Below, piece by piece: positions 1-6,458 of a stretch of DNA of 8,380 nt; the stretch's first letter is position 1, and each line of letters begins with the position of its first letter. A program made the translations under genes and the position numbers. Source of the DNA: Bacillota bacterium (GTDB lineage Bacteria > Bacillota > Dehalobacteriia > UBA4068). The notes beneath the pieces were generated by a model, which was not told the DNA's origin, ran no database searches, and worked only from the letters and a program-made list of their open reading frames with translations. The stretch spans positions 1 to 8,380 of the forward strand of contig JAFSIU010000084.1 of assembly GCA_017439615.1 (NCBI GenBank). Direction: 5' to 3'.

Positions 1-1
1 A

Positions 2-289
2 ATCGATGCCGCCTGTAAAGCATTAGGAGGCTGGCGTCTGGAAGATTGCACGCTTGATGTAACATTGGAGCCTTGTCCTATGTGTGCAGGGGCGATGGTG
101 CAGTCCCGAATTTCCCGTTGTGTTTTTGGTGCCTATGATGCCAAAGCCGGTTCTGCCGTATCCGTATTGAACATTTTGCAAACTCAGCAATTCAATCATC
201 AGGTTGAATATGTTGGCGGCGTGCTGGAACAGGAATGTGCTGGTATGCTTACTGAATTTTTCAGAAAAAAACGTAAAAAGAGCAAATAA
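2..289 (+). CDS. tadA: tRNA-specific adenosine deaminase TadA, C-terminal part
   Basis: This is the last 95 codons of a cytidine/deoxycytidylate deaminase-fold protein; the 5' end lies before the window. TadA deaminates the wobble adenosine of tRNA-Arg(ACG) to inosine, acting as a zinc-dependent homodimer in the cytoplasm. The visible part carries the second zinc motif, PCPMC, preceded by TLE and followed by AGAMVQSRI, which is the characteristic TadA form. The later stretch FGAYDAKAGS is also typical, as is the basic tail (FRKKRKKSK). The first zinc ligand and catalytic glutamate (HAE motif) would lie upstream and cannot be seen. The stop is TAA at 287-289. The family has about 150-170 residues, so roughly 60 are missing. 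No clear terminator follows; 290-333 is only AT-rich. A related guanine or cytidine deaminase is possible but less likely given the motif context. Confidence 0.9.
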   Translation: MDAACKALGGWRLEDCTLDVTLEPCPMCAGAMVQSRISRCVFGAYDAKAGSAVSVLNILQTQQFNHQVEYVGGVLEQECAGMLTEFFRKKRKKSK

Positions 290-333
290 TCAAAAATTTT
301 GGTTAAAATATTAAAAAATCTGCAAAAAACTGC

Positions 334-362
334 TTGCCTTTTGCTTTTGCTTATGTTATTAT
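334..362 (+). promoter_or_regulatory. Sigma-A-type promoter of tRNA-Thr
   Basis: TTGCCT (334-339) and TATTAT (357-362) are separated by 17 bases. A TG one base before the -10 box (354-355) makes an extended -10 element. Transcription would begin near 368-370, about 8-10 bases before the mature tRNA, which fits a short 5' leader removed by RNase P. The call rests on sequence match and position only. Confidence 0.7.
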
Positions 363-377
363 ATCAATGTTGCTTTT

Positions 378-453
<76 letters not shown>

Positions 454-455
454 AG

Positions 456-483
456 CCCCACATGAAAGTGTGGGGTTTTTTTT
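456..483 (+). terminator. Intrinsic terminator of tRNA-Thr
   Basis: A 7-bp stem, CCCCACA/TGTGGGG, with a six-base loop (TGAAAG) is followed at once by eight T residues (476-483). It starts three bases after the tRNA CCA end, so it closes the tRNA unit. Confidence 0.93.
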
Positions 484-576
484 ATTACCTTCTTTTGTCG
501 AATCTGAACAAAATAGCAATTTAATTATAATATGATCTATGCTATAATAATTGAAAATAATATTTGGAGTGATTTT

Positions 577-1022
577 ATGCCTGATTGGTTATTAGTATCG
601 CTTGTATGTGTGTTTTTATTTTTCCTTGCAAATGTGACTTGGTATGCTATATAAACAGGGACAACATATTGGAAAAAGACTGTGGAATTGACAGAAGAAG
701 AAAAGAAAAACTTCTGGACAAAGAGGAGAAAAATCTCTTATGTATTTTATTGTATTATCTTACCTATTTTTCTCTTTGTGTTTCATATGTCAGATTTGCG
801 AATTTGGTCGATTAAAATTAAGTGGGAATTCTTAGCTAGTGATATAGGCAGATTTTGTATAAACGCATTCCCTTATTTGCTCATTTTATTTATAGTCATT
901 TTTTTGGTTTTAATTTTTATTCGTAAATGCGAGTCAAATATTATGGTGACAGTAAAGAAGTGTTTGCAATATATTTTATAGGACTACTATTTTATATCAT
1001 TTTATTTGCAGGTGTGGTTTGA
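577..1022 (+). pseudogene. Decayed gene for a small, probably four-helix membrane protein
   Basis: I do not recognise the family. ATG 577 follows a good GGAGTG ribosome site (566-571). It opens a 25-codon frame whose product is almost all one membrane helix (core LLVSLVCVFLFFLA), ending at TAA 652-654. The same frame stays open beyond that stop to TAG 979-981. It encodes a charged stretch (VELTEEEKKNFWTKRRK), then two more hydrophobic helices (near YVFYCIILPIFLFVF and YLLILFIVIFLVLIFI). A fourth hydrophobic segment (FAIYFIGLLFYIILFAGVV, stop 1020-1022) sits in another frame; that frame is open only after TAA 924-926, so a shift between about 927 and 978 would join it. Read through both lesions, the product would be about 148 residues with four helices. 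A GTG at 682 could restart a 99-aa product, but no good ribosome site precedes it. The alternatives are two real small membrane proteins or sequencing errors. The region is more AT-rich than the neighbouring genes. Confidence 0.55.
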
Positions 1023-1045
1023 TGCTGCCTGCCGTATTGCATATT

Positions 1046-1075
1046 AAAAGCACCCTTTACAAAAGGGTGCTTTTT
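1046..1075. terminator. Bidirectional intrinsic terminator
   Basis: This is a perfect 13-bp inverted repeat (AAAAGCACCCTTT / AAAGGGTGCTTTT) around a three-base loop. T residues trail the stem on the plus strand (to 1075), and on the minus strand the stem itself ends in TTTT. It lies between the converging membrane-gene remnant and the ligase, 8-10 bases past the ligase stop codon, and can end transcription from both sides. Confidence 0.9.
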
Positions 1076-1082
1076 GTCTTGA

Positions 1083-2795
1083 TTATGCAATTCCTTGTTC
1101 TTCTTCCTCAAGCTTGCGGTAGGCGACTTTGCCGACCAGAGTCTTGGGCAGAGTTTCGCGGAATTCGATATCATAGGGCATGGCATATTTTGCTATATGC
1201 TTGCGGCAGTAGGAAAGAATATCTTCTTTGGTCTCGTCATTAGCTTCAATGCCGGGTTTGAGCATAATAAATGCCTTGACCTTTTGCATTTTATATGGAT
1301 CGGGAACGCCGATGACGCAGCTGAGATGAACCTTGTCATGTGCATCAAGGATATTCTCCAACTGTGCGGGATATATATTATAGCCGGATGAAATGATCAT
1401 ACGTTTGCGGCGGCCCTTGAAATAGATAAAGCCTTCCTCATCCATATAACCAAGATCACCGGTATAAAGCCAGGTATACCCATCAGCATGTTTGCGAAGG
1501 GTTTGTGCGGTTTCCTCAGGATGCTTGAGATATTCTTTCATTATGGTGGGACCGGTCAGGACGATTTCACCTTCCTCGCCATAAGGCAGCTCTTCACCTG
1601 TATCACTATTGATGATCTTATAATATGTATCAGGGAAGGGAATACCGATGCTGCCTTCTTTGGTCTTGTGCAGGGGAGTGAGGCATGAAGCGGTAACACA
1701 TTCCGTGGTGCCATAGCCTTCACGAATCTGTACCTTGCAATTATGCTCTGCAAGGAATTTGTCTACACGCTTTTTCAGCTCAATGCTCAATGAATCACCG
1801 CCGGAGAAAACGCCTTTGAGATTTGAAAGATCAGCTTTTTCCATTGTATCAAGACGGAGCAATGCTTCATAGAGTGTGGGAACACCTGCAATGAAATTGC
1901 ATTTTTGCTTGGTGATGAGCTTGCCATAGCTCTGGGGAGTGAAGCGGGGTACCAAAATGCAGCGACCACCCTGACTGAGCATAGTATGAATGCAGACACC
2001 AAGGCCGAAACCGTGGAAAAGCGGCATTGCTGCCAACATTTTGTCACCGGGCTGGAACATAGGATTGGTTGCAATGACTTGTTGGCCAAGAGCATTGAAA
2101 TTCAGATTTGTCAGAACAATTCCCTTTGTTGTACCGGTTGTGCCGCCGGAATAAAGGATAACTGCAGGGTCATCGGCTTTGCGCTCGACCTTGTAGTTCC
2201 AGAAGCAAGATGTTCCAAGCTGCAGGAACTTGTTCCAACGGATAATGGGTGCATCTGATGGAATTTTTTCGATCTTGCGGCCTTCTGTAAGCATATAACC
2301 GGCTTTGATAGGTTTGGAAAGCTCATCGCGAATGCTTGCAATAATCAGGTTTACTACACAGGTATTCTGACGAACAGCCTCAAATTTGTGATAAAACTGA
2401 TCCAATGTGATGACGGAAACGCTTTTTGATTCATTGATATAAAACTCAATTTCTTTCTCACTGGAAAGGGGATGAATCATATTCGCGATACCACCGACAA
2501 GGTTCACCGCATAGAACATAAAGATTGCCTGAGGGCAATTAGGCATTGCAATGGTAACGCAGTCGCCTTCTCTGATACCGATGGTTTTCAGGGATTTGGC
2601 GCATTTTTCGATCATTACAATCATTTGCTTATATGTAGTTTTTTTGCCCATAAAATCAAATGCAATGTTATTGGGGTATTTATCGGCTATTTTTTTGACT
2701 GCTTCAAAAATCGAACCCTGAAAATAGTCGAGGTGGGCAGGCACCCCGCCTGTATTTTTCAACCAAGGGGCTTTTGGTAAACAAATATTATCCAT
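1083..2795 (-). CDS. AMP-forming acyl-CoA ligase (class I adenylate-forming enzyme)
   Basis: This 570-residue enzyme would activate a carboxylic acid with ATP to an acyl-AMP and pass it to CoA or another thiol. The motifs are in the expected order: phosphate loop YSGGTTGTTKG (about 215-225), EGYGTTE (359-365), YTGDLG (444-449), and KGRRKRMIISSGYNIYP (460-476) with the hinge region. The C-terminal catalytic lysine is in PKTLVGK (Lys556). Length and motifs fit long- or medium-chain fatty acid:CoA ligases; the true substrate cannot be read from sequence. The phosphate loop has Thr where most family members have Pro (TGxPKG). ATG 2795 is chosen because GGAG (2804-2807) lies eight bases before it; an in-frame TTG at 2819 would begin inside the upstream gene. 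The stop of the upstream E2-like gene is 13 bases before this ATG and nearly touches the GGAG, so the two are surely co-transcribed and probably translationally coupled. A hairpin terminator follows the stop. Confidence 0.92.
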   Translation of the reverse strand: MDNICLPKAPWLKNTGGVPAHLDYFQGSIFEAVKKIADKYPNNIAFDFMGKKTTYKQMIVMIEKCAKSLKTIGIREGDCVTIAMPNCPQAIFMFYAVNLVGGIANMIHPLSSEKEIEFYINESKSVSVITLDQFYHKFEAVRQNTCVVNLIIASIRDELSKPIKAGYMLTEGRKIEKIPSDAPIIRWNKFLQLGTSCFWNYKVERKADDPAVILYSGGTTGTTKGIVLTNLNFNALGQQVIATNPMFQPGDKMLAAMPLFHGFGLGVCIHTMLSQGGRCILVPRFTPQSYGKLITKQKCNFIAGVPTLYEALLRLDTMEKADLSNLKGVFSGGDSLSIELKKRVDKFLAEHNCKVQIREGYGTTECVTASCLTPLHKTKEGSIGIPFPDTYYKIINSDTGEELPYGEEGEIVLTGPTIMKEYLKHPEETAQTLRKHADGYTWLYTGDLGYMDEEGFIYFKGRRKRMIISSGYNIYPAQLENILDAHDKVHLSCVIGVPDPYKMQKVKAFIMLKPGIEANDETKEDILSYCRKHIAKYAMPYDIEFRETLPKTLVGKVAYRKLEEEEQGIA

Positions 2796-2808
2796 AAAAA
2801 TTACTCCA

Positions 2809-3678
2809 TTAGTATTCAACTTCTTCGCTCATTGGGAGCTCCAGCAGTTCAGGATTCTCCAACAGCTTTTTCAACAGCTTGATAGTTCTTGAATAGTAGT
2901 ATCCGTCAGCAAGTCTTTCGTCAATTGTTAAACCAAGGTCGACTGTTTCGCGCATCTGCATATTGCCGTCAGCATCAAAAACTGCGGTCATTTTCTTTTC
3001 GCCGATAACGCAGAATACAGAATTTGTACCCCAGTTAGCCAAATGGTGATAACCGCATTTGAGCTTGATGGAACCAATATTGGATAAGATTACAGAGGAA
3101 TAATAAGGATCTGATTCGATTAGGAATTTAGGACAAATGCCGTGCTTATCAAGCTTGGTGATTATCCAGATAATAAACCTTGACAAAAAGCGCGGCAGCT
3201 TGTTCATTATATCCATACTGTCTTCTGTGCTGCCGTTTTTATTGCTGCGTGAATCTGTTACCTTTTTCTTGATATATTCATGAACCGTTTCGACATTGTC
3301 TGTGTCTTTGGCATACAGGAAAGCAAGTCCTTCTGCACCATCATCTGCGAACTGTTTTTTTATGGTGAATGCTGCAGAAACATAGTTGCGCTGATAATAA
3401 TTTTTATTCGCGATGAAGCGATTCATTTTGGGACGAAGTGTAATAGTCTTAATAAGTGCGGCCACGATTATGTGGAACATAGTATAACGAAAATCATCAG
3501 GGTTTTCAGCATTCTTTTTGGCAACATATTTGTTGATAGCCTCAAGGTCGATACGCTCAGATATATATGCTTCGTTATCACAACGATTAGGAAATATGTG
3601 CGGCATAATAAAGTGCATTGAATCCAGATCACGAATCAGGGCACCGTCTTTGCGATCTCCAAAGCGTTTTTTTGCCAT
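2809..3678 (-). CDS. E2/chloramphenicol-acetyltransferase-fold acyltransferase, no lipoyl domain
   Basis: This 289-residue protein resembles only the C-terminal catalytic domain of 2-oxoacid dehydrogenase E2 subunits (CoA-dependent acyltransferases). The clues are SNIGSI (199-204; E2 usually SNLGM) and, near the end, TIDERLADG (251-259), which matches the E2 signature DHRVxDG. The catalytic His of that signature is Glu here (Glu254), while the Asp-Gly is kept. Another pair of histidines, in GYHHLANWG (211-212), is present. There is no lipoyl or subunit-binding domain and no E1 or E3 gene nearby, so a role in pyruvate dehydrogenase is unlikely. A hydrophobic, amphipathic stretch (FLSRFIIWIITKL, about 164-176) might touch membrane or bind an acyl chain. 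ATG 3678 is preferred over GTG 3690, which overlaps the ribosome site. It is the first gene of an operon with the acyl-CoA ligase, so an acyl-CoA made by the ligase is the natural guess for its substrate. Confidence 0.8.
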   Translation of the reverse strand: MAKKRFGDRKDGALIRDLDSMHFIMPHIFPNRCDNEAYISERIDLEAINKYVAKKNAENPDDFRYTMFHIIVAALIKTITLRPKMNRFIANKNYYQRNYVSAAFTIKKQFADDGAEGLAFLYAKDTDNVETVHEYIKKKVTDSRSNKNGSTEDSMDIMNKLPRFLSRFIIWIITKLDKHGICPKFLIESDPYYSSVILSNIGSIKLKCGYHHLANWGTNSVFCVIGEKKMTAVFDADGNMQMRETVDLGLTIDERLADGYYYSRTIKLLKKLLENPELLELPMSEEVEY

Positions 3679-3686
3679 ATCATATT

Positions 3687-3696
3687 TCACCTCCTT
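3687..3696 (-). promoter_or_regulatory. Ribosome binding site that sets the E2-like gene start
   Basis: AAGGAGGTGA is fully complementary to the 3' end of 16S rRNA. The in-frame GTG at 3688-3690 lies inside it and so cannot be the start; the next in-frame ATG (3676-3678) is 11 bases after the GGAGG core. A closer ATG at 3681-3683 is in the wrong frame. Confidence 0.8.
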
Positions 3697-3710
3697 TACA
3701 TATTCTAACT

Positions 3711-3721
3711 ATTATATTATA
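3711..3721 (-). promoter_or_regulatory. Candidate -10 region of the E2-like/ligase operon
   Basis: Read on the minus strand, two overlapping TATAAT hexamers (3721-3716 and 3716-3711) stand about 20 bases before the ribosome site. No good -35 box is found at 16-18 bases; a T-run is all that stands there. A weak or activator-dependent promoter is possible, or the match may be chance in AT-rich DNA. Confidence 0.35.
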
Positions 3722-3830
3722 AATCATTATCGAAAAAAATACTATATCATTTTAACTGCCCGAATATTGACAGGTATTATTTTTGTGAGCAAGGTGAATA
3801 ATAAATCTGAATATATTTTGGGAGGCAAAA

Positions 3831-3959
3831 ATGCAAATTAAAAGATATTTAAACGACTTGCCCATAAGCTCCTTGCAGGACACCTTGCTGCATGATGATA
3901 TTATAGAGAATATAATCTCTGTTATAAGAGAAAGGACAGAAAGCAATGCTGCAAAATAA
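3831..3959 (+). CDS. Small 42-residue hypothetical protein overlapping the recombinase start
   Basis: I do not recognise this product. ATG 3831 follows GGGAGG (3820-3825) at a good distance of five bases, a stronger ribosome site than the recombinase's own. The 42-residue product is soluble-looking and mixed in charge. It begins MQIKRYLNDLP and has a run of alternating acidic and aliphatic residues in the middle (LLHDDIIENIISVI) that could form one amphipathic helix. The frame ends at TAA 3957-3959, 14 bases inside the recombinase gene (ATG 3946), in a different frame. This arrangement fits translational coupling: ribosomes ending here could restart on the recombinase ATG. It may be a true small protein that partners with the recombinase, or a leader peptide controlling its translation. 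A chance ORF of this length cannot be excluded. Confidence 0.5.
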   Translation: MQIKRYLNDLPISSLQDTLLHDDIIENIISVIRERTESNAAK

Positions 3960-5310
3960 CAAATTTGCGGCACTCTATGCACGCGTTTCGACGGATGCGC
4001 AAAGAGAAGAAGGCTATTCAATTGATGCGCAGAAGGAAATGCTGGAGGCATATTGCAAGGCGAAAGGCATCAAAAATATAAAGTTTTATGTTGACGGCGG
4101 TTTCTCAGGTGCAAATATGCAAAGACCGGCGCTTTCGTCGTTGATAGATGATGCCAGAGCAGGCAAAATCTCCGCTGTTCTGGTATATAAGCTGGACAGA
4201 CTTTCGCGTAGTCAAAAGGACACTTTATTCCTGATTGAAGATGTGTTTAATCCAAATGGAGTGGATTTCATTTCATTGAATGAGAATATGGATACATCAA
4301 CTCCGATCGGTCGTGCTATGCTTGGTATTATGTCAGCCTTTGCTCAACTTGAACGCGAGACGATCAAAGAACGAACCAGAATGGGAATGAAAGAGAGGGT
4401 AAAAAGCGGCTTATGGCCCGGCGGAGGAAAGCTGCCGTTCGGATATGATTATGATAAAGAAAGCGGAAAGCTTATTCCAAACGATGATGCCATTGTGGTT
4501 CAAAAAGCTTATGATTTACTCTTACACGGTTATGCACCCAATAAAATTGCTGAAGTGCTTGGATTGAAATATGAGAAACAGGCAGCGGAGATATTAAGGA
4601 GAAAAACAAATATCGGTTGTATAGTCTACAACGGTGTTGAGTATAAAGGTCAGCATGAGGCTATAATTGATGAAGCAACGTTTAACGTTGCACAACATAT
4701 ACTAGCTGCGCGCAGCCGAAACAGGGCAGGTGAGAGCAGTCATTTGCTTGCAGGCTTGGTTTTTTGCGGTAAATGCGGCGCACGAATGCGATATGCCAAA
4801 TGGGGCAACAAAGGCTGGAAGCTTTATTGTTATTCGCAGCAGCGCAGCAAGCTGTATTTGGTTCATGATCCGGATTGTGACAATGAAAAAGTATGGGCTG
4901 ATGAGGTGGAGGATGCTGTGATCAAAGATATTTTCACATTGTCATTGGCTGACAGCGGCATAAAAAGCGAAACTTTCGACGAAATGTCATTTTTGCTGAA
5001 GCAAAGAACTGTTTTGCAGCAGAAAATCAGGCGTCTTTATGAGCTTTATGCAAAAGACGGAGATGAAATGCTGTTGGACATGCTTAATGAACAAAAAAAG
5101 CAACTAAAAGACACAGAAATCAAAATTTCATCATTGCAGGAAAATGCTAAAAAGCGTGAAGAAGAACTGTCAACAAAAGAATATATCAAGGATATTAAAG
5201 ACGCGTGGAAATATATGCAAAACAGAGAAAAACAAACTGTTTTAAGGCGTTTGATAGATAAAATCATAATTACAAACGGTGATGTGGATATATTTTACAG
5301 ATTTTCCTGA
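3946..5310 (+). CDS. Large serine recombinase (resolvase/integrase family)
   Basis: This 454-residue site-specific recombinase cuts and rejoins DNA through a 5'-phosphoserine link. It has the resolvase catalytic domain (about 7-150), with the nucleophile Ser15 in YARVSTD and the active-site stretch KLDRLSRS (82-89). It continues with GRAMLGIMSAFAQLERE and ERTRMGM, which lead into the long E helix. A recombinase domain follows (about 160-255, including PFGY). A zinc ribbon comes next (about 264-315), with candidate ligands Cys274, Cys277, Cys295 and Cys311. A charged coiled coil (about 345-415) and a short C-terminal tail complete it. All parts look intact, so it may be active. It is at the shorter end of the large serine recombinase range (about 450-700). 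The start ATG 3946 has AAAGGA nine bases upstream. No other mobile-element genes or clear att repeats surround it, so its target is unknown. No terminator separates it from the hrcA promoter. Confidence 0.93.
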   Translation: MLQNNKFAALYARVSTDAQREEGYSIDAQKEMLEAYCKAKGIKNIKFYVDGGFSGANMQRPALSSLIDDARAGKISAVLVYKLDRLSRSQKDTLFLIEDVFNPNGVDFISLNENMDTSTPIGRAMLGIMSAFAQLERETIKERTRMGMKERVKSGLWPGGGKLPFGYDYDKESGKLIPNDDAIVVQKAYDLLLHGYAPNKIAEVLGLKYEKQAAEILRRKTNIGCIVYNGVEYKGQHEAIIDEATFNVAQHILAARSRNRAGESSHLLAGLVFCGKCGARMRYAKWGNKGWKLYCYSQQRSKLYLVHDPDCDNEKVWADEVEDAVIKDIFTLSLADSGIKSETFDEMSFLLKQRTVLQQKIRRLYELYAKDGDEMLLDMLNEQKKQLKDTEIKISSLQENAKKREEELSTKEYIKDIKDAWKYMQNREKQTVLRRLIDKIIITNGDVDIFYRFS

Positions 5311-5326
5311 ATTTTCAAAAAATTCC

Positions 5327-5354
5327 TTGACATTCTTTGACCAAAGTGTATAAT
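5327..5354 (+). promoter_or_regulatory. Sigma-A-type promoter of the hrcA operon
   Basis: TTGACA (5327-5332) and TATAAT (5349-5354) are both perfect consensus boxes, 16 bases apart. Transcription would start near 5361, at the left edge of the CIRCE operator, so bound HrcA would block polymerase. The -35 box lies only 16 bases after the recombinase stop codon. Confidence 0.93.
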
Positions 5355-5359
5355 AATTG

Positions 5360-5386
5360 TTAGCACTCAAGCGTGGAGAGTGCTAA
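5360..5386 (+). promoter_or_regulatory. CIRCE operator bound by HrcA
   Basis: This is a perfect match to the CIRCE consensus: TTAGCACTC (5360-5368), nine spacer bases, then GAGTGCTAA (5378-5386). It is the binding site of the HrcA repressor, released on heat shock when HrcA loses activity for lack of GroE chaperonin. It overlaps the expected transcript start and also forms a hairpin at the 5' end of the mRNA just before the hrcA ribosome site, where it may affect message stability. No second copy is seen before dnaK. Confidence 0.98.
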
Positions 5387-5405
5387 CAATAAGGAGATGC
5401 ATTTC

Positions 5406-6458
5406 ATGGATGAAAGAAAAAGACAGGTACTTGATGCAATAATCAAGGATTATATTGAAACAGCAGAACCTGTTGGCTCACGTGCGGTCGCCAAGAAATA
5501 TGATCTGGGCGTTTCTCCTGCTACCATTCGTAATGAAATGAGCGATCTGGAGGATCTGGGATATATTGAACAGCCTCATACCTCTGCAGGCAGACGTCCT
5601 TCCGATAAGGGCTATCGCTATTATGTCGATTATCTGATGCAAAAGGAAGAGCTTTTACCTGAAGAAACCGAATTTATCAAGCAAAGCCTTTGCGGTGAGA
5701 TAACAGAGCTCGAAGAGGGAATGAAAAGAGCTGTTAAGCTCCTCTCCAAGCTGACGAATTATCCTACGATAGCAGTTATGCCGCAAAAGGATAATGGCAG
5801 AGTAGAAAAGATTCAGCTTGTTTTTCTGAATGAAACTCAAGGTATTGCTGTTGTTCTTTCGGATACAGGTATTATCAATCACAGTCTTATCTCTTTCCCA
5901 CAGCCGATGAACCCGCTTGCTTTATCCGATCTGGAATATTTTTTGAACAGCAAGCTGGCAGGCCTCAAATTCGAAGAAATAACATATGCTGTTCTGAGAG
6001 ATATTGTTAACAAGGCCCCGCAGCATAAAGAGCTTGTTGCCGTTACTCTTGATTTGCTTGAAAAGGTTTTAAATACTTCAAACGATGAAAAGGTTTTCAC
6101 GGGCGGAGCTTTGGATATGCTTTCTCAGCCTGAATTCCAGAATATCGAAACCTGCAAGAAGGTTTTGGAGCTCTTTGAGCATAAAGAAAATGTTGTTGAT
6201 ATCCTGCAGCCTTTGAGTGAAACAAATGAGACTGTGATCGCTATCGGCAGCGAATTGCCTTATGAGGGTATGGAAGATTACAGCATTGTTGTTGCACCTT
6301 ATGGCAAAGACAAGAAAAATGGCTATATAGGTGTTCTCGGGCCAACCAGAATGAGCTATGCGAAGACTGTCTCGCTTGTAAATTGCATTGCAGAAGAGCT
6401 TTCAAAATTAGTTGATAAAACAAATATTTATATAAAGGAGCAAAAAGAAAATGAGTGA
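5406..6458 (+). CDS. hrcA: Heat-inducible transcription repressor HrcA
   Basis: HrcA is the 350-residue repressor of class I heat-shock genes and represses its own operon through the CIRCE site just upstream. The N-terminal winged helix (about 5-75) shows the conserved run EPVGSRAVAKKYDLGVSPAT, then IRNEMSDLEDLGYIEQPHTS and AGRRPSDKGYRYYVDYLM. The remaining residues form the GAF-like and dimerisation region, with the typical late motif GPTRMSYAKTVSLV near the C-terminus. Length is normal for the family (about 340-350). ATG 5406 is chosen because AAGGAG (5391-5396) lies nine bases before it; an in-frame ATG at 5397 abuts the ribosome site and a GTG at 5373 lies inside the operator. The gene ends in TGA that overlaps the grpE start by eight bases, showing tight co-expression. 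Confidence 0.97.
   Translation: MDERKRQVLDAIIKDYIETAEPVGSRAVAKKYDLGVSPATIRNEMSDLEDLGYIEQPHTSAGRRPSDKGYRYYVDYLMQKEELLPEETEFIKQSLCGEITELEEGMKRAVKLLSKLTNYPTIAVMPQKDNGRVEKIQLVFLNETQGIAVVLSDTGIINHSLISFPQPMNPLALSDLEYFLNSKLAGLKFEEITYAVLRDIVNKAPQHKELVAVTLDLLEKVLNTSNDEKVFTGGALDMLSQPEFQNIETCKKVLELFEHKENVVDILQPLSETNETVIAIGSELPYEGMEDYSIVVAPYGKDKKNGYIGVLGPTRMSYAKTVSLVNCIAEELSKLVDKTNIYIKEQKENE

Noticed and set aside
585..815. A 76-codon plus-strand frame overlapping the membrane-gene remnant
   Set aside because: It has no ribosome site of its own and its product is mixed and cysteine-rich; the membrane-helix frame from 577 explains the region better.
2796..2819. In-frame TTG start at 2819 for the ligase
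   Set aside because: It would start within the end of the E2-like gene with no ribosome site, while ATG 2795 has GGAG eight bases upstream.
3767..3772. TTGACA as the -35 box of a recombinase promoter
   Set aside because: No -10-like hexamer stands 16-18 bases downstream, so no promoter is claimed for the small ORF and recombinase.
3691..5359. Flanking repeats or att-like sites around the recombinase
   Set aside because: Reading both flanks by eye showed no convincing shared direct or inverted repeat beyond a common TTGACA, which is promoter-like on the right side.
5373..5405. In-frame GTG 5373 and ATG 5397 as hrcA starts
   Set aside because: GTG 5373 lies inside the CIRCE operator and ATG 5397 directly abuts the AAGGAG site; ATG 5406 has proper spacing and gives the normal HrcA N-terminus.
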